Below, in pieces: positions 17,650 through 25,793 of a stretch of DNA of 48,647 nt. Positions within the stretch are counted from its first letter, which is position 1; each line of letters opens with the position of its first letter. Made by a program: the position numbers and the translations under genes. The notes beneath the pieces are model-generated. The model was not told the DNA's origin. It saw only the letters and a program-made list of their open reading frames with translations, and ran no database searches. Source of the stretch: Clostridia bacterium (GTDB lineage: Bacteria; Bacillota; Peptococcia; Peptococcales; BICA1-8); the NCBI GenBank assembly GCA_030154225.1, contig JASKKI010000011.1:1-48647 (forward strand). Reading direction: 5' to 3'.

Positions 17650-17871
17650 ATGCCGGAAAAAGTTGTTGCTGTAAACAAGGATCCTGATGGCAACATAATT
17701 GCAGTTAAGACAGATGGAGGGCAGGTATATAGACTGGAACAGGCAATTATGCAAATTGAAAATGGTAATTTAACCGGTGTACAAATAGTAAATCGGAATG
17801 GAAGGTCATATTTAAGAACATATCCTGATGGGACACCGGAAAACAATCTAGATAACTTACCGGAATTTTAA
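17650..17871 (+). CDS. DUF3892 family small protein
   Basis: A 73-residue protein matching the DUF3892 pattern: VVAVNKDPDGNIIAVKTDGGQVYRLEQAI, then VNRNGRSYLRTYPDGTPENNLDNLP. These proteins occur in many Gram-positive bacteria, where the family is thought to form a small beta-rich fold; no function is known. GGAGGG lies nine bases before the ATG. It is apparently a single gene; the 170 bases upstream hold nothing recognisable. Confidence 0.8.
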   Translation: MPEKVVAVNKDPDGNIIAVKTDGGQVYRLEQAIMQIENGNLTGVQIVNRNGRSYLRTYPDGTPENNLDNLPEF

Positions 17872-17936
17872 ATTTAGTCTAGTTTAAAACTAGCTACTAA
17901 TAACTTTACTAAATTATTTAAAGGAAGGTGTTAATT

Positions 17937-18368
17937 ATGAAGCTTAGAGAAATTATGACCAAGGATGTTTCTGCAGTATCTCCTCAAGATCAAATTGTCA
18001 ATGCAGCAAAAATAATGCAACAAAGAAATGTAGGCTGTATTCCTGTTTGTGATAACAACCAGCAGGTTAAAGGCATTTTAACAGATAGGGATATTGTTAT
18101 CAGGGTAGTAGCAGAAGGGAGAGATCCCAAACAATTAGATGTGAATGCGGTTATGTCTACCGGCATTACTTTAGGTAGTCCAGATATGGATGCGGAAGAA
18201 GCTGTTAATATTATGGCTGAGCATCAAATTAGACGACTACCCATTGTTGAGAACAATAAACTTGTCGGTATTGTTTCAATTGGTGACCTGGCAACCCATA
18301 ATATTTTTGTAGATGAAGCAGGACAGGCTTTGAGGGATATTTCTCAGCCCAGCCGACCTATGATGTAA
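17937..18368 (+). CDS. CBS-domain pair protein
   Basis: A 143-residue protein made of two tandem CBS domains: KLREIMTKDVSAVSPQDQIVNAAKIMQ...GILTDRDIVIRVVAEG, then AVMSTGITLGSPDMDAEEAVNIMAEHQIRRLPIVENNKLVGIVSIGDLA. Such modules bind adenine nucleotides (AMP, ATP, NAD or SAM) and report energy state; no effector domain is attached. ATG 17937 follows AAGGAAGG and is favoured over the in-frame TTG at 17928, which overlaps that site. It is transcribed alone and followed by two hairpins in tandem. Confidence 0.9.
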   Translation: MKLREIMTKDVSAVSPQDQIVNAAKIMQQRNVGCIPVCDNNQQVKGILTDRDIVIRVVAEGRDPKQLDVNAVMSTGITLGSPDMDAEEAVNIMAEHQIRRLPIVENNKLVGIVSIGDLATHNIFVDEAGQALRDISQPSRPMM

Positions 18369-18378
18369 GAAATAAAAA

Positions 18379-18413
18379 CCCAAGATCATCATTACTCGGT
18401 CTTGGGGCTTTTA
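18379..18413 (+). terminator. Terminator after the CBS protein gene
   Basis: CCCAAGA (18379-18385) pairs with TCTTGGG (18400-18406) across a 14-base loop, followed by CTTTT. Confidence 0.65.
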
Positions 18414-18439
18414 ATATTTATCAGGGGATAACTTATTTA

Positions 18440-18467
18440 TTCAGGCCTTTTGTTGCCTGAATTTTTT
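18440..18467 (+). terminator. Second, stronger terminator in tandem
   Basis: TTCAGGC (18440-18446) pairs with GCCTGAA (18455-18461) and six T residues follow. No gene lies between this hairpin and the previous one. Confidence 0.8.
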
Positions 18468-18619
18468 ATGTTATATTTTAGTTATAACTTTTATTTAGGG
18501 TAAGTTTGTATTAAAGAAAATAAATTTGATTCAGAAGCAAAATGTTGTAGAAGGTCTTTCTGGGAAAAAACGGTGTAACAATAGCTCGATTTAAGTGATG
18601 AAGAATGGAGGTTAAAAAT

Positions 18620-18799
18620 ATGAGAAACATCAAGATTAATCCTCTCTGGTTAGCATTACTAACTTTTTGGGTTCCTAATACTATTGCCAAAACAAGTATT
18701 CCTGAAACACCCAAAATAATTTTAATTTGGGCTGTAATTGCTTTCCAGATATATTTGCTTTATTTAGGTATAGAGAGAATAAGAGCTTCAAAAAAATAA
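18620..18799 (+). CDS. Small membrane protein, unknown
   Basis: A 59-residue protein with two likely membrane helices (about 10-22 and 32-50) and a basic tail ending ERIRASKK. ATG 18620 lies eight bases after TGGAGG; an earlier in-frame ATG at 18605 overlaps that ribosome site and is rejected. No family was recognised. It converges on another membrane-protein gene, with only five bases between the two stops. Confidence 0.6.
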   Translation: MRNIKINPLWLALLTFWVPNTIAKTSIPETPKIILIWAVIAFQIYLLYLGIERIRASKK

Positions 18800-18804
18800 G
18801 TAGT

Positions 18805-19326
18805 TTAAGGGCGACTTTTCAGCTCATCCCATAGATTATCTTCAGGTTTATGATTTCTGCGGTATTTTTCAATATACCCTGTTTGATACAGGTAAAAAGC
18901 CATGATTGTATGGGTAAAAATAGCTAATAATAGATTATAGAAAAGGTTCCAGCTTATGTCCTGCCAGTAGCCAAGATATTTCAATAGTAAATACGTTATA
19001 GTTGTTCCTAATGCCCAGAAAAAAATATATACATATAAACCTAACCGGGTATCAATGACTTTGGGTAAATAATAAGCAAAGATTATTACTGTAAATAACC
19101 AGGCAATAGGAATTGATAAACCCCACTCTGGAAAAGGAAAGATTTCATTATTAATATTATATAATGGTAATAGGGTTGTTCCGATATATAATATTATATT
19201 ACCTAATATAAAGCCGAATATAATCCCAAAAGATAGTAGTTCTAATATTCTCTGGGAAGGTATAATTAAAAACGTGATTAACCCAAAGCCTCCGATTAAA
19301 AAAAGCCAAAAATAAGGACCAAACAT
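18805..19326 (-). CDS. Multi-pass membrane protein, unknown
   Basis: A 173-residue protein with about five hydrophobic helices covering most of its length and a short charged C-terminal tail (YRRNHKPEDNLWDELKSRP). The pattern recalls small Firmicutes integral membrane proteins with a W-D/W-E tail, such as the CBO0543-like group, but no diagnostic motif is seen. AGGT before the start on the minus strand (CGGAGGTAAAA) is a good ribosome site. Function unknown. Confidence 0.65.
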   Translation of the reverse strand: MFGPYFWLFLIGGFGLITFLIIPSQRILELLSFGIIFGFILGNIILYIGTTLLPLYNINNEIFPFPEWGLSIPIAWLFTVIIFAYYLPKVIDTRLGLYVYIFFWALGTTITYLLLKYLGYWQDISWNLFYNLLLAIFTHTIMAFYLYQTGYIEKYRRNHKPEDNLWDELKSRP

Positions 19327-19394
19327 TTTTACCTCCGAAATAATAATATTTGCTATTAGGATGTAACATAATTCAATAAAAAATACTATAAATT

Positions 19395-19430
19395 AAGCCC
19401 AAGACCACAGTTGTAGTCTCGGGCTTTTAG
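19395..19430. terminator. Terminator downstream of rubrerythrin
   Basis: AAGCCC...AGAC on one side pairs with GTCT...GGGCTT on the other (outer arms 19395-19400 and 19421-19426, one mismatch inside). It lies just beyond the minus-strand stop of the rubrerythrin gene. Confidence 0.65.
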
Positions 19431-19462
19431 GTAATATATTAAATTTACCTTTCACCAGTCAT

Positions 19463-19951
19463 CTAATATTTTATAAATACTTCTCCTTTGGCCCCACATA
19501 TAGCACATTTCTCAGGAGCACTACCCTTTTCAATATTCCCACAAACGGGACATAAATAATAATCAAAGATTTCTTTTTTATCAAGGTTATCTAAAGCATC
19601 TTGATAGAGTCTAGCATGGACTTTTTCGGATTCATTAGCGAAGTGGAAGCTGCGCTGAGCATCACTACGACCTTCCCTTTTAGCTTCTTCAATCATAGGA
19701 GGGTACATAGTTTCAAACTCATATGTTTCTCCTTTAATACCTTCTTTTAAATTTTCTGCGGTAGACTTAATTCCACCTAATGCTTTTAAATGGTTGTGGG
19801 CATGAATTGTTTCGGCTTCCGCTGCTGCTCTAAATAATTTTGCTACAACTTCATATCCTTCTTCTTCAGCTTTTTTAGCAAAAGCTAAATATTTACGGTT
19901 TGCCTGGGATTCTCCTGCAAAAGCATCTTTTAAATTCTTATCAGTGTTCAT
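19463..19951 (-). CDS. rbr: Rubrerythrin
   Basis: A 162-residue rubrerythrin, a cytoplasmic non-haem iron protein that reduces hydrogen peroxide in anaerobes. Residues 1-120 form the ferritin-like di-iron domain with Glu/His ligands (FAGESQANRKYLAF, AAAEAETIHAHNHL, FHFANESEKVHARLY). The C-terminal rubredoxin-like domain has CPVCGN and CAICGA (four Cys ligands). Length and domain order are standard. GGAGG precedes the ATG. It is a single-gene minus-strand unit divergent from a ferredoxin gene; the shared 190-base gap is AT-rich and may hold both promoters, but no PerR-like box was identified. Confidence 0.95.
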   Translation of the reverse strand: MNTDKNLKDAFAGESQANRKYLAFAKKAEEEGYEVVAKLFRAAAEAETIHAHNHLKALGGIKSTAENLKEGIKGETYEFETMYPPMIEEAKREGRSDAQRSFHFANESEKVHARLYQDALDNLDKKEIFDYYLCPVCGNIEKGSAPEKCAICGAKGEVFIKY

Positions 19952-20143
19952 TACTTTAAACCTCCATACAAGAAAATTTAAGTCACTAACTTATTGTTTG
20001 TGATATCCATTTTTATATATACACAGGTTTCTTTAAATTTAAACAAATTTTTGAAGTTTAATAATAAAAAATGTATAAAACATAATCGGTTATAAAAACT
20101 ATAAATTATAAAGTATTATAAAATTCAAATGGGAGGTATTTTA

Positions 20144-20416
20144 ATGAAAATGAGTTTTATACCTGGTGATAGCGTTCAGGTTCAAGAAAATCAAACTGTA
20201 TTAGAAGCTGCCTTACAAAATGGTTTACATATCCAGCACACATGTAATGGTCAAGGTACATGTGGAACCTGTAAAGTTAGAGTATTAGGTGACGAAAATC
20301 AGCCTGTAACAGAAAGTGAACAGAAGCTTTTATGTGAGCATGAGATAAAAATGGGTTATCGTTTAGCTTGTCAGGTTAAATGTTCAGAAAATATGGAGGT
20401 TCACCCCCAGCATTAA
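20144..20416 (+). CDS. 2Fe-2S ferredoxin
   Basis: A 90-residue plant-type [2Fe-2S] ferredoxin. The cluster ligands are the three Cys in HTCNGQGTCGTCKV (C-x5-C-x2-C) and the distal Cys in YRLACQV. The fold begins with the usual VQVQENQTVLEAALQNGL beta-grasp. ATG 20144 follows GGGAGG; the in-frame ATG at 20129 overlaps that site and is not used. It is an electron carrier of unassigned partner. It is transcribed divergently from rubrerythrin, which may or may not be functional linkage. Confidence 0.9.
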   Translation: MKMSFIPGDSVQVQENQTVLEAALQNGLHIQHTCNGQGTCGTCKVRVLGDENQPVTESEQKLLCEHEIKMGYRLACQVKCSENMEVHPQH

Positions 20417-20417
20417 G

Positions 20418-20446
20418 AAGGGCCAGCCAAATGGGCGGGCCCTTTC
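20418..20446 (+). terminator. Terminator of the 2Fe-2S ferredoxin gene
   Basis: AAGGGCC (20418-20424) pairs with GGCCCTT (20438-20444); a further GCC/GGC pair extends the stem. The following T-run is weak. Confidence 0.65.
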
Positions 20447-20491
20447 AATATTAACCAAAGGTCCAGCCAGGAAAACTTGCGAAACTTTTTT

Positions 20492-20740
20492 CTAATCTAG
20501 ACTCATTTTTTTTACCCTTACTAATTTTAACTGTTTTAGCTCATTTACTAATTGTTCTTTATCCTCTGGACTTCCACACAATTGTAATAATACTAAACCT
20601 TCTTCACTGCAGGCATCTACTTCATGAACACCTAATCTTACCCTGATAATGCATCCAAACCTAGTTAATATTTCTTGAACTTTAGGTGCAGCCTCACTTC
20701 TCTTATTAATCAGGATAGCCATAATGGTATCGCAATTCAT
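20492..20740 (-). CDS. TM1266-type ACT-like small regulator
   Basis: An 82-residue protein resembling the TM1266 / iron-only hydrogenase system putative regulator family: a ferredoxin-like ACT fold reading TIMAILINKRSEAAPKVQEILTRFG, then GVHEVD...LVLLQLCGSPEDKEQLVNELKQL. ATG 20740 (MNCDTIM) is chosen because GGAGGGTGAGAG lies just upstream; an in-frame ATG nine codons earlier has no such site. These proteins are often encoded near HydA maturation genes, but none is in the window, so the regulatory target is unknown. Confidence 0.75.
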   Translation of the reverse strand: MNCDTIMAILINKRSEAAPKVQEILTRFGCIIRVRLGVHEVDACSEEGLVLLQLCGSPEDKEQLVNELKQLKLVRVKKMSLD

Positions 20741-20861
20741 TCTCTCACCCTCCATTTTTAAGAACATATTTTAGGATATCCCATTTAAAGTATTTTTATA
20801 TTATACTTATCTGGGTATATAATAAAATGGTGAAATAAAAATATAAAGAAGGAGTAGGTTT

Positions 20862-21770
20862 ATGTTGAATTTCCAACCCATTGAACTTAAAGACAAACCG
20901 GTTTTCGATAAATATTTTAGGCAACGGAGATATGAGGGATCGGAAAATACCTTTACCAATCTTTTTATATGGCGAGAATGTTATAAGATTCAATGGGCTA
21001 TTGTTGAAGACTTTTTGTGTATTAAGCCCCAATTAGATAATCTGCATTTTGTACTTCCACCATATGGCCTAACTGATAATGGAATTGAGAGAGCCCTTAA
21101 TAAATTAATGGATTATTTTGCACTAAATGGCTTTCCTTTTCAGATGAGAGGCATATCACCGGAGATGAAAGGAGTTTTAGAAAGAATTTATCCCGGAAAA
21201 TTTAGTTTTAAAGAAGAACGGGATGTTTTTGATTACGTATATTTAATAGAAGATTTAATATCTCTGAAAGGGAGAAAATATCATAGAAAAAGGAATCATC
21301 TCAAAAAATTCAAAAAAATGTATCCCCACTATCAATATGTACCCTTGACAGAAGAATTAATAAAACCGTGTATTATTAATCTAAAAGAATGGTGTCTTAA
21401 AAAAGGTTGTGAAGAAGATAAAAGTCTTTTATGTGAAAGGGATGCCATTATTTCCGCTTTTGAAAATTTTTCGGAACTTGATTATATTGGTGGAGTTATT
21501 TTAATTGATGGAAATGTAGAAGCATTTACCTTTGGAGAGGCTTTAAATGAGGATACAGTTTTAATCCATGCTGAAAAAGCAAATGTAGATATTACGGGTA
21601 TATATCAGGTAATTAACCAGGAGTTTTTAAAAAATAACTGGCAGCACATGAAGTATGTTAATCGAGAAGAAGATTTGGGTATAGAAGGGTTGCGCAAGGC
21701 CAAGCTTTCTTATTTCCCCGTAAATTTAGTTATTAAATATAGTGCTGTATTAAAAAACGAGGTGAAGTAA
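20862..21770 (+). CDS. DUF2156 / phosphatidylglycerol lysyltransferase C-terminal-like protein
   Basis: A 302-residue cytoplasmic protein with the DUF2156 double-GNAT fold: FQPIELKDKPVFDKYF...ENTFTNLFIWRECYKIQWAIVEDFLC at the start, a GRKYHRKRNHLKKFKKMYP basic helix near 135, and VEAFTFGEALNEDTVLIHAEKA ... YVNREEDLGIEGLRKAKLSYFPV at the end. MprF-like proteins use this fold to add lysine from lysyl-tRNA to lipids, but here the membrane domain is absent, so the acceptor is unknown. AAGGAG precedes the ATG. The next gene begins one base after its stop, so the two are almost certainly translationally coupled. Confidence 0.85.
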   Translation: MLNFQPIELKDKPVFDKYFRQRRYEGSENTFTNLFIWRECYKIQWAIVEDFLCIKPQLDNLHFVLPPYGLTDNGIERALNKLMDYFALNGFPFQMRGISPEMKGVLERIYPGKFSFKEERDVFDYVYLIEDLISLKGRKYHRKRNHLKKFKKMYPHYQYVPLTEELIKPCIINLKEWCLKKGCEEDKSLLCERDAIISAFENFSELDYIGGVILIDGNVEAFTFGEALNEDTVLIHAEKANVDITGIYQVINQEFLKNNWQHMKYVNREEDLGIEGLRKAKLSYFPVNLVIKYSAVLKNEVK

Positions 21771-21771
21771 A

Positions 21772-22938
21772 GTGGAGATTCGCATTACCACGGATGACGA
21801 TCTTGAAAGGGTCAAATGGTTATGGGCCTATTGTTTTGAAAGTTATGAACCCTTTTTTAGCTGGTATTTTCGTGAATATTACCAGGTTGAAAATACTTTA
21901 GGGGCTTATGAAAAAAGTAAACTTGTATCCTGTCTCCAACTTATTCCCTATAAACTATATTTACGAGGACAGGTTTTGCCTACATCCTACATTGTAGGTG
22001 TAGCAAGTTTTCCAGAAGCCCGCCGGGGTGGCACTATTGAGATTCTTTTAAAAGCATCTTTAGAAGAAATGCGCAGACGGGGTCATGCTGTAAGCTTGCT
22101 TATGCCATTTAAAGCGGGATTCTATTATCCTTATCAATGGGAGATTTGCTATCATCATTACAAATTTAATATAAATTTAGAGGATCTACGCCCAGTTTCC
22201 TTGTCTTATGGAGAATTCACACCAGTTATGGGAATGGAAAATATTGCAGACCTTAACCAGGTTTATAATCAATTTGTTAATAATAAACATGGTTATATAG
22301 TTCGTGATGAAAGAAACTGGCGTTTAGCTTTAGAAGAACATCAAGGAGAAAAAGGATTTACCTATATTTTAAAACACCAGGGAGTTCCCAAAGGTTATGT
22401 AATGTATTATCTTAAGGAAAATCAACTACTTGTGAGAGAAATGGCATATTCCAATTTTGAAGCACAACAGTCACTGTTTCAGTTTTTATATAATCACCGG
22501 TCGCAAGTTGCAAAACTAGAATGGAATGCTCCTTTGGATGATATGTCCTATTTCTTTTTAACAGACCCAAAACAGGGAATTACTTTATACCCTTTTTTAA
22601 CAGCCCGTATTGTAGATGTACAACAGGCTTTAACTCAGATTTTCTACCCGCAAGAAATAGAAGGAGAAGTAATTTTAAAAATTGAGGATAATCTAGCACC
22701 TTGGAATAATCAAATTTTTCGGGTTCATGTCCGGGATCAACAAGCGGAAGTTTATCCTGTTGACCAAGAACCTAGTATTATTATTGGAATAGGTGCTTTT
22801 ACTCAGCTATTATTCGGACGTTTGAGCATACATGACCTTCTAAATATAAAGCGTTTAACTATAAATCACCCGGAAGATGTTGAATTTTTAGGTAGTCTTT
22901 TCCCTGTTTGTAATAACTATATTAATGAGTATTATTAA
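21772..22938 (+). CDS. Eis-like GNAT N-acetyltransferase
   Basis: A 388-residue protein with the Eis layout: an N-terminal GNAT domain (VGVASFPEARRGGTIEILLKASLEEMRRRGHAVSLLMPFKAGFYYPYQWE, the acetyl-CoA-binding and catalytic area near residues 65-125), a second GNAT-like domain, and a C-terminal sterol-carrier-like domain (FRVHVRDQQAEVYPVDQEPSIIIGIGAFTQLLFGRLS). Eis-type enzymes acetylate amines such as Lys or aminoglycosides. The GTG start at 21772 follows GAGGTGAAG located within the end of the upstream DUF2156 gene. The coupling suggests that both act on the same amine-bearing molecule, which is inference. Confidence 0.87.
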   Translation: MEIRITTDDDLERVKWLWAYCFESYEPFFSWYFREYYQVENTLGAYEKSKLVSCLQLIPYKLYLRGQVLPTSYIVGVASFPEARRGGTIEILLKASLEEMRRRGHAVSLLMPFKAGFYYPYQWEICYHHYKFNINLEDLRPVSLSYGEFTPVMGMENIADLNQVYNQFVNNKHGYIVRDERNWRLALEEHQGEKGFTYILKHQGVPKGYVMYYLKENQLLVREMAYSNFEAQQSLFQFLYNHRSQVAKLEWNAPLDDMSYFFLTDPKQGITLYPFLTARIVDVQQALTQIFYPQEIEGEVILKIEDNLAPWNNQIFRVHVRDQQAEVYPVDQEPSIIIGIGAFTQLLFGRLSIHDLLNIKRLTINHPEDVEFLGSLFPVCNNYINEYY

Positions 22939-22971
22939 AATAAATAATTAATTTTGAAAGGAGTAGATAAA

Positions 22972-23271
22972 ATGGTAATTGCCGAGATTGTAGTTGTACC
23001 TTTAGGTACAGGTACCAGCATCAGTAAGTATGTAGCCCAGTGTCATCAGGTACTTGATCAATGGGGACTGAAATATCAGCTTACACCAATGAGTACTATT
23101 GTGGAAGGTCCTTTAGACGAAATAATGGAAGTTGTAAAAAAAATGCATGAAGTTCCATTTGAAAACGGTGCTCATAGGGTCTCAACATCAATTCGTATAG
23201 ATGACCGGAGGGACAAAAAAATAACAATGGAGGGAAAAGTATCTGCAGTTGAAGAAAAAAAGATTAAATAG
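22972..23271 (+). CDS. MTH1187/DUF77 family thiamine-binding-like protein
   Basis: A 99-residue protein of the MTH1187 (DUF77) family, recognised by VIAEIVVVPLGTGTSISKYVAQC at the start, LTPMSTIVEGPLDEIMEVVKKMHE in the middle and GAHRVSTSIRIDDRRDK at the end. Family members form ferredoxin-like tetramers that bind thiamine-like ligands. ATG 22972 follows GAAAGGAG; the earlier TTG at 22954 precedes that site and is rejected. It comes 33 bases after the Eis-like gene and about 60 before a ferredoxin gene and may share their transcript. Confidence 0.88.
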   Translation: MVIAEIVVVPLGTGTSISKYVAQCHQVLDQWGLKYQLTPMSTIVEGPLDEIMEVVKKMHEVPFENGAHRVSTSIRIDDRRDKKITMEGKVSAVEEKKIK

Positions 23272-23329
23272 CAAAAAAAATGGGTAAATTATTAATTGTA
23301 CTATTGAATATGGAAAGGTGGTAATTTTG

Positions 23330-23518
23330 ATGAAAGTTTATGTTGACCAAGACCTCTGTATTGCCTGTGGTGCTTGTATTAGTCTTTGTCCAGAAATATA
23401 CGATTGGAATGATGATGGTAAAGCCGAAGCAATTGTTGATGAAGTTCCTTCCGAATTGGAAGAATCTGCTGCTGATGCAATGGACAGCTGTCCTACAGAA
23501 GCAATTAAAGAAAAATAA
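23330..23518 (+). CDS. [4Fe-4S] ferredoxin
   Basis: A 62-residue single-cluster ferredoxin, with ligands CIACGAC and the distal Cys in DSCPTEAI. A fourth Cys in ISLCP suggests the remnant of a second cluster or a disulfide. The acidic body (PSELEESAADAMD) fits the soluble low-potential ferredoxins of Clostridia and Thermotogae. ATG 23330 follows GAAAGGTGG. A strong hairpin ends the transcript. Partner enzymes are not specified by context. Confidence 0.92.
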   Translation: MKVYVDQDLCIACGACISLCPEIYDWNDDGKAEAIVDEVPSELEESAADAMDSCPTEAIKEK

Positions 23519-23522
23519 ACCG

Positions 23523-23558
23523 AAAGTCCCTGTCTTAATAAGACGGGGACTTTGTTTT
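23523..23558. terminator. Terminator between ferredoxin and TtcA-like gene
   Basis: AAAGTCCC (23523-23530) pairs with GGGACTTT (23546-23553), with an inner GTCTT/AGAC extension. The T-rich flanks suggest it serves both converging genes. Confidence 0.8.
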
Positions 23559-23573
23559 ATAGGAAATAATGAA

Positions 23574-24305
23574 CTATCTATTCCAAAAAAACTCAGTGTT
23601 CAAATTATCTAATGATTGGACTACCTTTTGGCTGAACTGTGGATAGGTCTTTTTGATTTCAGATATTAGGTTTTTGATATTTTGTCTTTCGGTATTTCCA
23701 TCGGCCGGACAAGGACTTGGAATTACCGGCAGATTTTCTAGTTTACATAACTTTGCCAGGGTTTTTTCTTCTATATAAACTAAAGGTCTGATAATGCTAA
23801 TACCCTTATCTAGATAATCAATACGGGGAGGAAAAACTTTGAAGTTTCCTCCTTGTAAAATATTCATAAAAAGTGTTTCTGCTACATCATCACTATGATG
23901 TCCTAAAGCAATTTTACTAAAGTTATATCTTTGTGCCAGATTTGTTAAAGCACCTCTTTTAAGATAAGAGCATAAGGAACAGGGATTATTAATTAATTTA
24001 TTTTCGGGCATGATAGCTTGGACTATGTTCGTATTCTCGATAATTAAAGAAATATTTTTTTCCCGACAAAAGGATGGGAGGCTGCCAAGAGTGCTTTTAG
24101 TCCATCCCATATCAATATGTACACCAAATAATTCAAAATTTAAATAGGAATATTTTTTTAAAAGCCATAAAATATATAAAAGGGCTGTACTATCCTTACC
24201 ACCGGAAAGGCCTACGGCTACTTTGTCTCCGTTCTCAATAAGATTGTATTTTTTGATAGCTTTTTGCACTTTACTGAGAAACCACTTGCTATAATTTTTA
24301 TTCAT
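23574..24305 (-). CDS. TtcA-like PP-loop ATPase (tRNA thiolation family)
   Basis: A 243-residue protein of the TtcA family, which makes 2-thiocytidine in tRNA. The ATP-pyrophosphatase PP-loop is LSGGKDST (S34-T40). The family's three iron-sulfur cysteines are at C109 and C112 (PCSLCSYLKRG) and C199 (PSPCPADG). GHHSDDVAETLF is the usual acidic helix. The protein is shorter than the Escherichia coli TtcA and belongs to the compact Firmicutes form. A paralogue (27394-28119) lies 3 kb away in the same orientation. Whether both modify cytidine-32 or one has another thiolation target cannot be told. Confidence 0.85.
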   Translation of the reverse strand: MNKNYSKWFLSKVQKAIKKYNLIENGDKVAVGLSGGKDSTALLYILWLLKKYSYLNFELFGVHIDMGWTKSTLGSLPSFCREKNISLIIENTNIVQAIMPENKLINNPCSLCSYLKRGALTNLAQRYNFSKIALGHHSDDVAETLFMNILQGGNFKVFPPRIDYLDKGISIIRPLVYIEEKTLAKLCKLENLPVIPSPCPADGNTERQNIKNLISEIKKTYPQFSQKVVQSLDNLNTEFFWNR

Positions 24306-24482
24306 GTTACTACTACTCCATTCTTTTTTAATGTATGGTTCAAGTAATCATCTTGTGGTATGATAAAATTAACACCATATGTATAATACCATAATGGTTA
24401 AAACAAATAGGCAGAAATTTTATTTCTAGATTGCAAATTATTTTACTTTCCTGCATAATCTTCTTAGTAAGGAGGTAACAAA

Positions 24483-25004
24483 ATGCCCCAGGAGAGGCGA
24501 CAGGCAATTTTAGAAATATTGGAAAAATCGGCAAAGCCGGTAAAAGGTGGGGAATTGGCTGAAACTTTAGGGGTTAGCCGTCAAGTAATTGTTCAAGATA
24601 TAGCTTTATTGCGTGCAGAAGGTCAGTCTATTGTTGCCACACCACAGGGATATTTTTTAATCAAAAACTATAATAATAATGAAAAAAGGTCACTTAGGGT
24701 TTTTGCCTGTCAACATGATAATAAAGGTATAGAAGAGGAATTAAAAATTATTGTAGCAAATGGAGGAAGAGTCTTAGATGTGATGGTTGATCACCCGTTA
24801 TATGGAGAACTAAAGGGAAACCTTATGCTAGAAAGTATAGATGAAGTAGAACAATTTCTAAAAAACCTGAATAAATCAGGAGCCGAGCCTTTATCGGTAT
24901 TAACAAAGGGGATACATTTACACACTGTTGAAGCATCTTCTCAAGTTATACTGGATAATATTCAAGAGGAGTTAAAGAAAGCTAACTTATTGGTGAAAAG
25001 TTAA
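24483..25004 (+). CDS. niaR: NiaR-type transcriptional repressor (HTH_11 + 3H domain)
   Basis: A 173-residue DNA-binding protein. Residues 1-60 form an HTH_11 winged helix (ILEILEKSAKPVKGGELAETLGVSRQVIVQDIALLRAEG). Residues 75-170 form the 3H domain, named for its conserved histidines, which are all present: ACQHDN, MVDHPLYGE and GIHLHTVEA. NiaR proteins repress niacin uptake and NAD synthesis genes when nicotinic acid binds. The start follows AAGGAGG. A TATAAT lies at 24382-24387, overlapping nested repeats with ACCAT/ATGGT arms; this may be an autoregulatory region. No NAD gene is in the window. Confidence 0.88.
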   Translation: MPQERRQAILEILEKSAKPVKGGELAETLGVSRQVIVQDIALLRAEGQSIVATPQGYFLIKNYNNNEKRSLRVFACQHDNKGIEEELKIIVANGGRVLDVMVDHPLYGELKGNLMLESIDEVEQFLKNLNKSGAEPLSVLTKGIHLHTVEASSQVILDNIQEELKKANLLVKS

Positions 25005-25113
25005 AATCATTCCAGAAAATAGAATTTGAAAAACTGCCATTTATCCTATTGACTTTGAGTAAGTATAACATATAATAATTGTACATTCCCCTTCTAATTG
25101 GAGGTGGTTACCG

Positions 25114-25722
25114 GTGAAATTTAAACGATTAAGTGATGACAAAGTACAAATTATAGTTAGCAGTGAAGATTTAGAAAAACGAGATGTAAAAAAATGGGAT
25201 TTAATGCCCAGTAGTCCTAAAGCACAAGAACTTTTTCAAGAAATGCTTGATCAGGCTTATGAAGAGTGTGGTTTTGAGGTGGATTCTGAAACTCAATTAA
25301 TGGTTGAAGCCTATCCTATGACAACAGATAGCTTGGTAATTACCTTAACTAAAGTTAAGCAAAGTGATAAAGATATTTTTGATACTGAGTTTGATGATGA
25401 TGGAGAAGAACTTTATGAGGATTTAGAAGATGAAGAAATTGCTGAACTAGAAAGTGATGAACTGGTCTATCTCTTCAGAGACTTTGAGGATATAGTTCAA
25501 CTTTGCAAACTAATTAATGGTGACTACCAAGATAGATGTAACTTGTATAAACTGGGGAATGTATATTATCTAACCTTTGTAAATCCGGATAGTTTATCAG
25601 ATCATGCTTTGGGAATGCTTGGAGAATATAGTAATCTAGTACATTTAGCTGAATCATATTTATCAGAACACGGGAAACTAATGATAGAAAAAAATGCTGT
25701 GCAAGTTTTAGCCGGCTTATAG
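25114..25722 (+). CDS. mecA: Adaptor protein MecA
   Basis: A 202-residue MecA homologue, the adaptor that delivers substrates to the ClpC protease. The N-terminal substrate-binding domain (MKFKRLSDDKVQIIVSSEDLEKRDVKKWDL) and the C-terminal ClpC-binding domain (LVYLFRDFEDIVQLCKLI...YYLTF...EYSNLV) flank an acidic linker (EFDDDGEELYEDLEDEEIAELESDE). The order and length agree with the family. The GTG start at 25114 follows GGAGGTGG. It is transcribed alone, with its own terminator. Confidence 0.92.
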   Translation: MKFKRLSDDKVQIIVSSEDLEKRDVKKWDLMPSSPKAQELFQEMLDQAYEECGFEVDSETQLMVEAYPMTTDSLVITLTKVKQSDKDIFDTEFDDDGEELYEDLEDEEIAELESDELVYLFRDFEDIVQLCKLINGDYQDRCNLYKLGNVYYLTFVNPDSLSDHALGMLGEYSNLVHLAESYLSEHGKLMIEKNAVQVLAGL

Positions 25723-25741
25723 TAAAATACTAGATAAAAAT

Positions 25742-25776
25742 GAGTCTTATAATAATCTTATAAGGCTCTATTTTTT
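25742..25776 (+). terminator. Terminator of mecA
   Basis: GAGTCTTATAA pairs with TTATAAGGCTC (one G-T pair) around a TAATC loop and is followed by a T-run. Confidence 0.8.
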
Positions 25777-25793
25777 ATAAGGAGTTATTAAAA

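Noticed and set aside
23574-24305. LarE (sulfur transferase for the LarA cofactor), which is also a PP-loop protein
   Set aside because: The PCSLC and PSPCP cysteines and the SGGKDS loop are those of TtcA-like proteins, not LarE.
24340-24534. Minus-strand frame overlapping the start of niaR
   Set aside because: It overlaps the promoter and start of niaR, has no ribosome site and no recognisable protein features.
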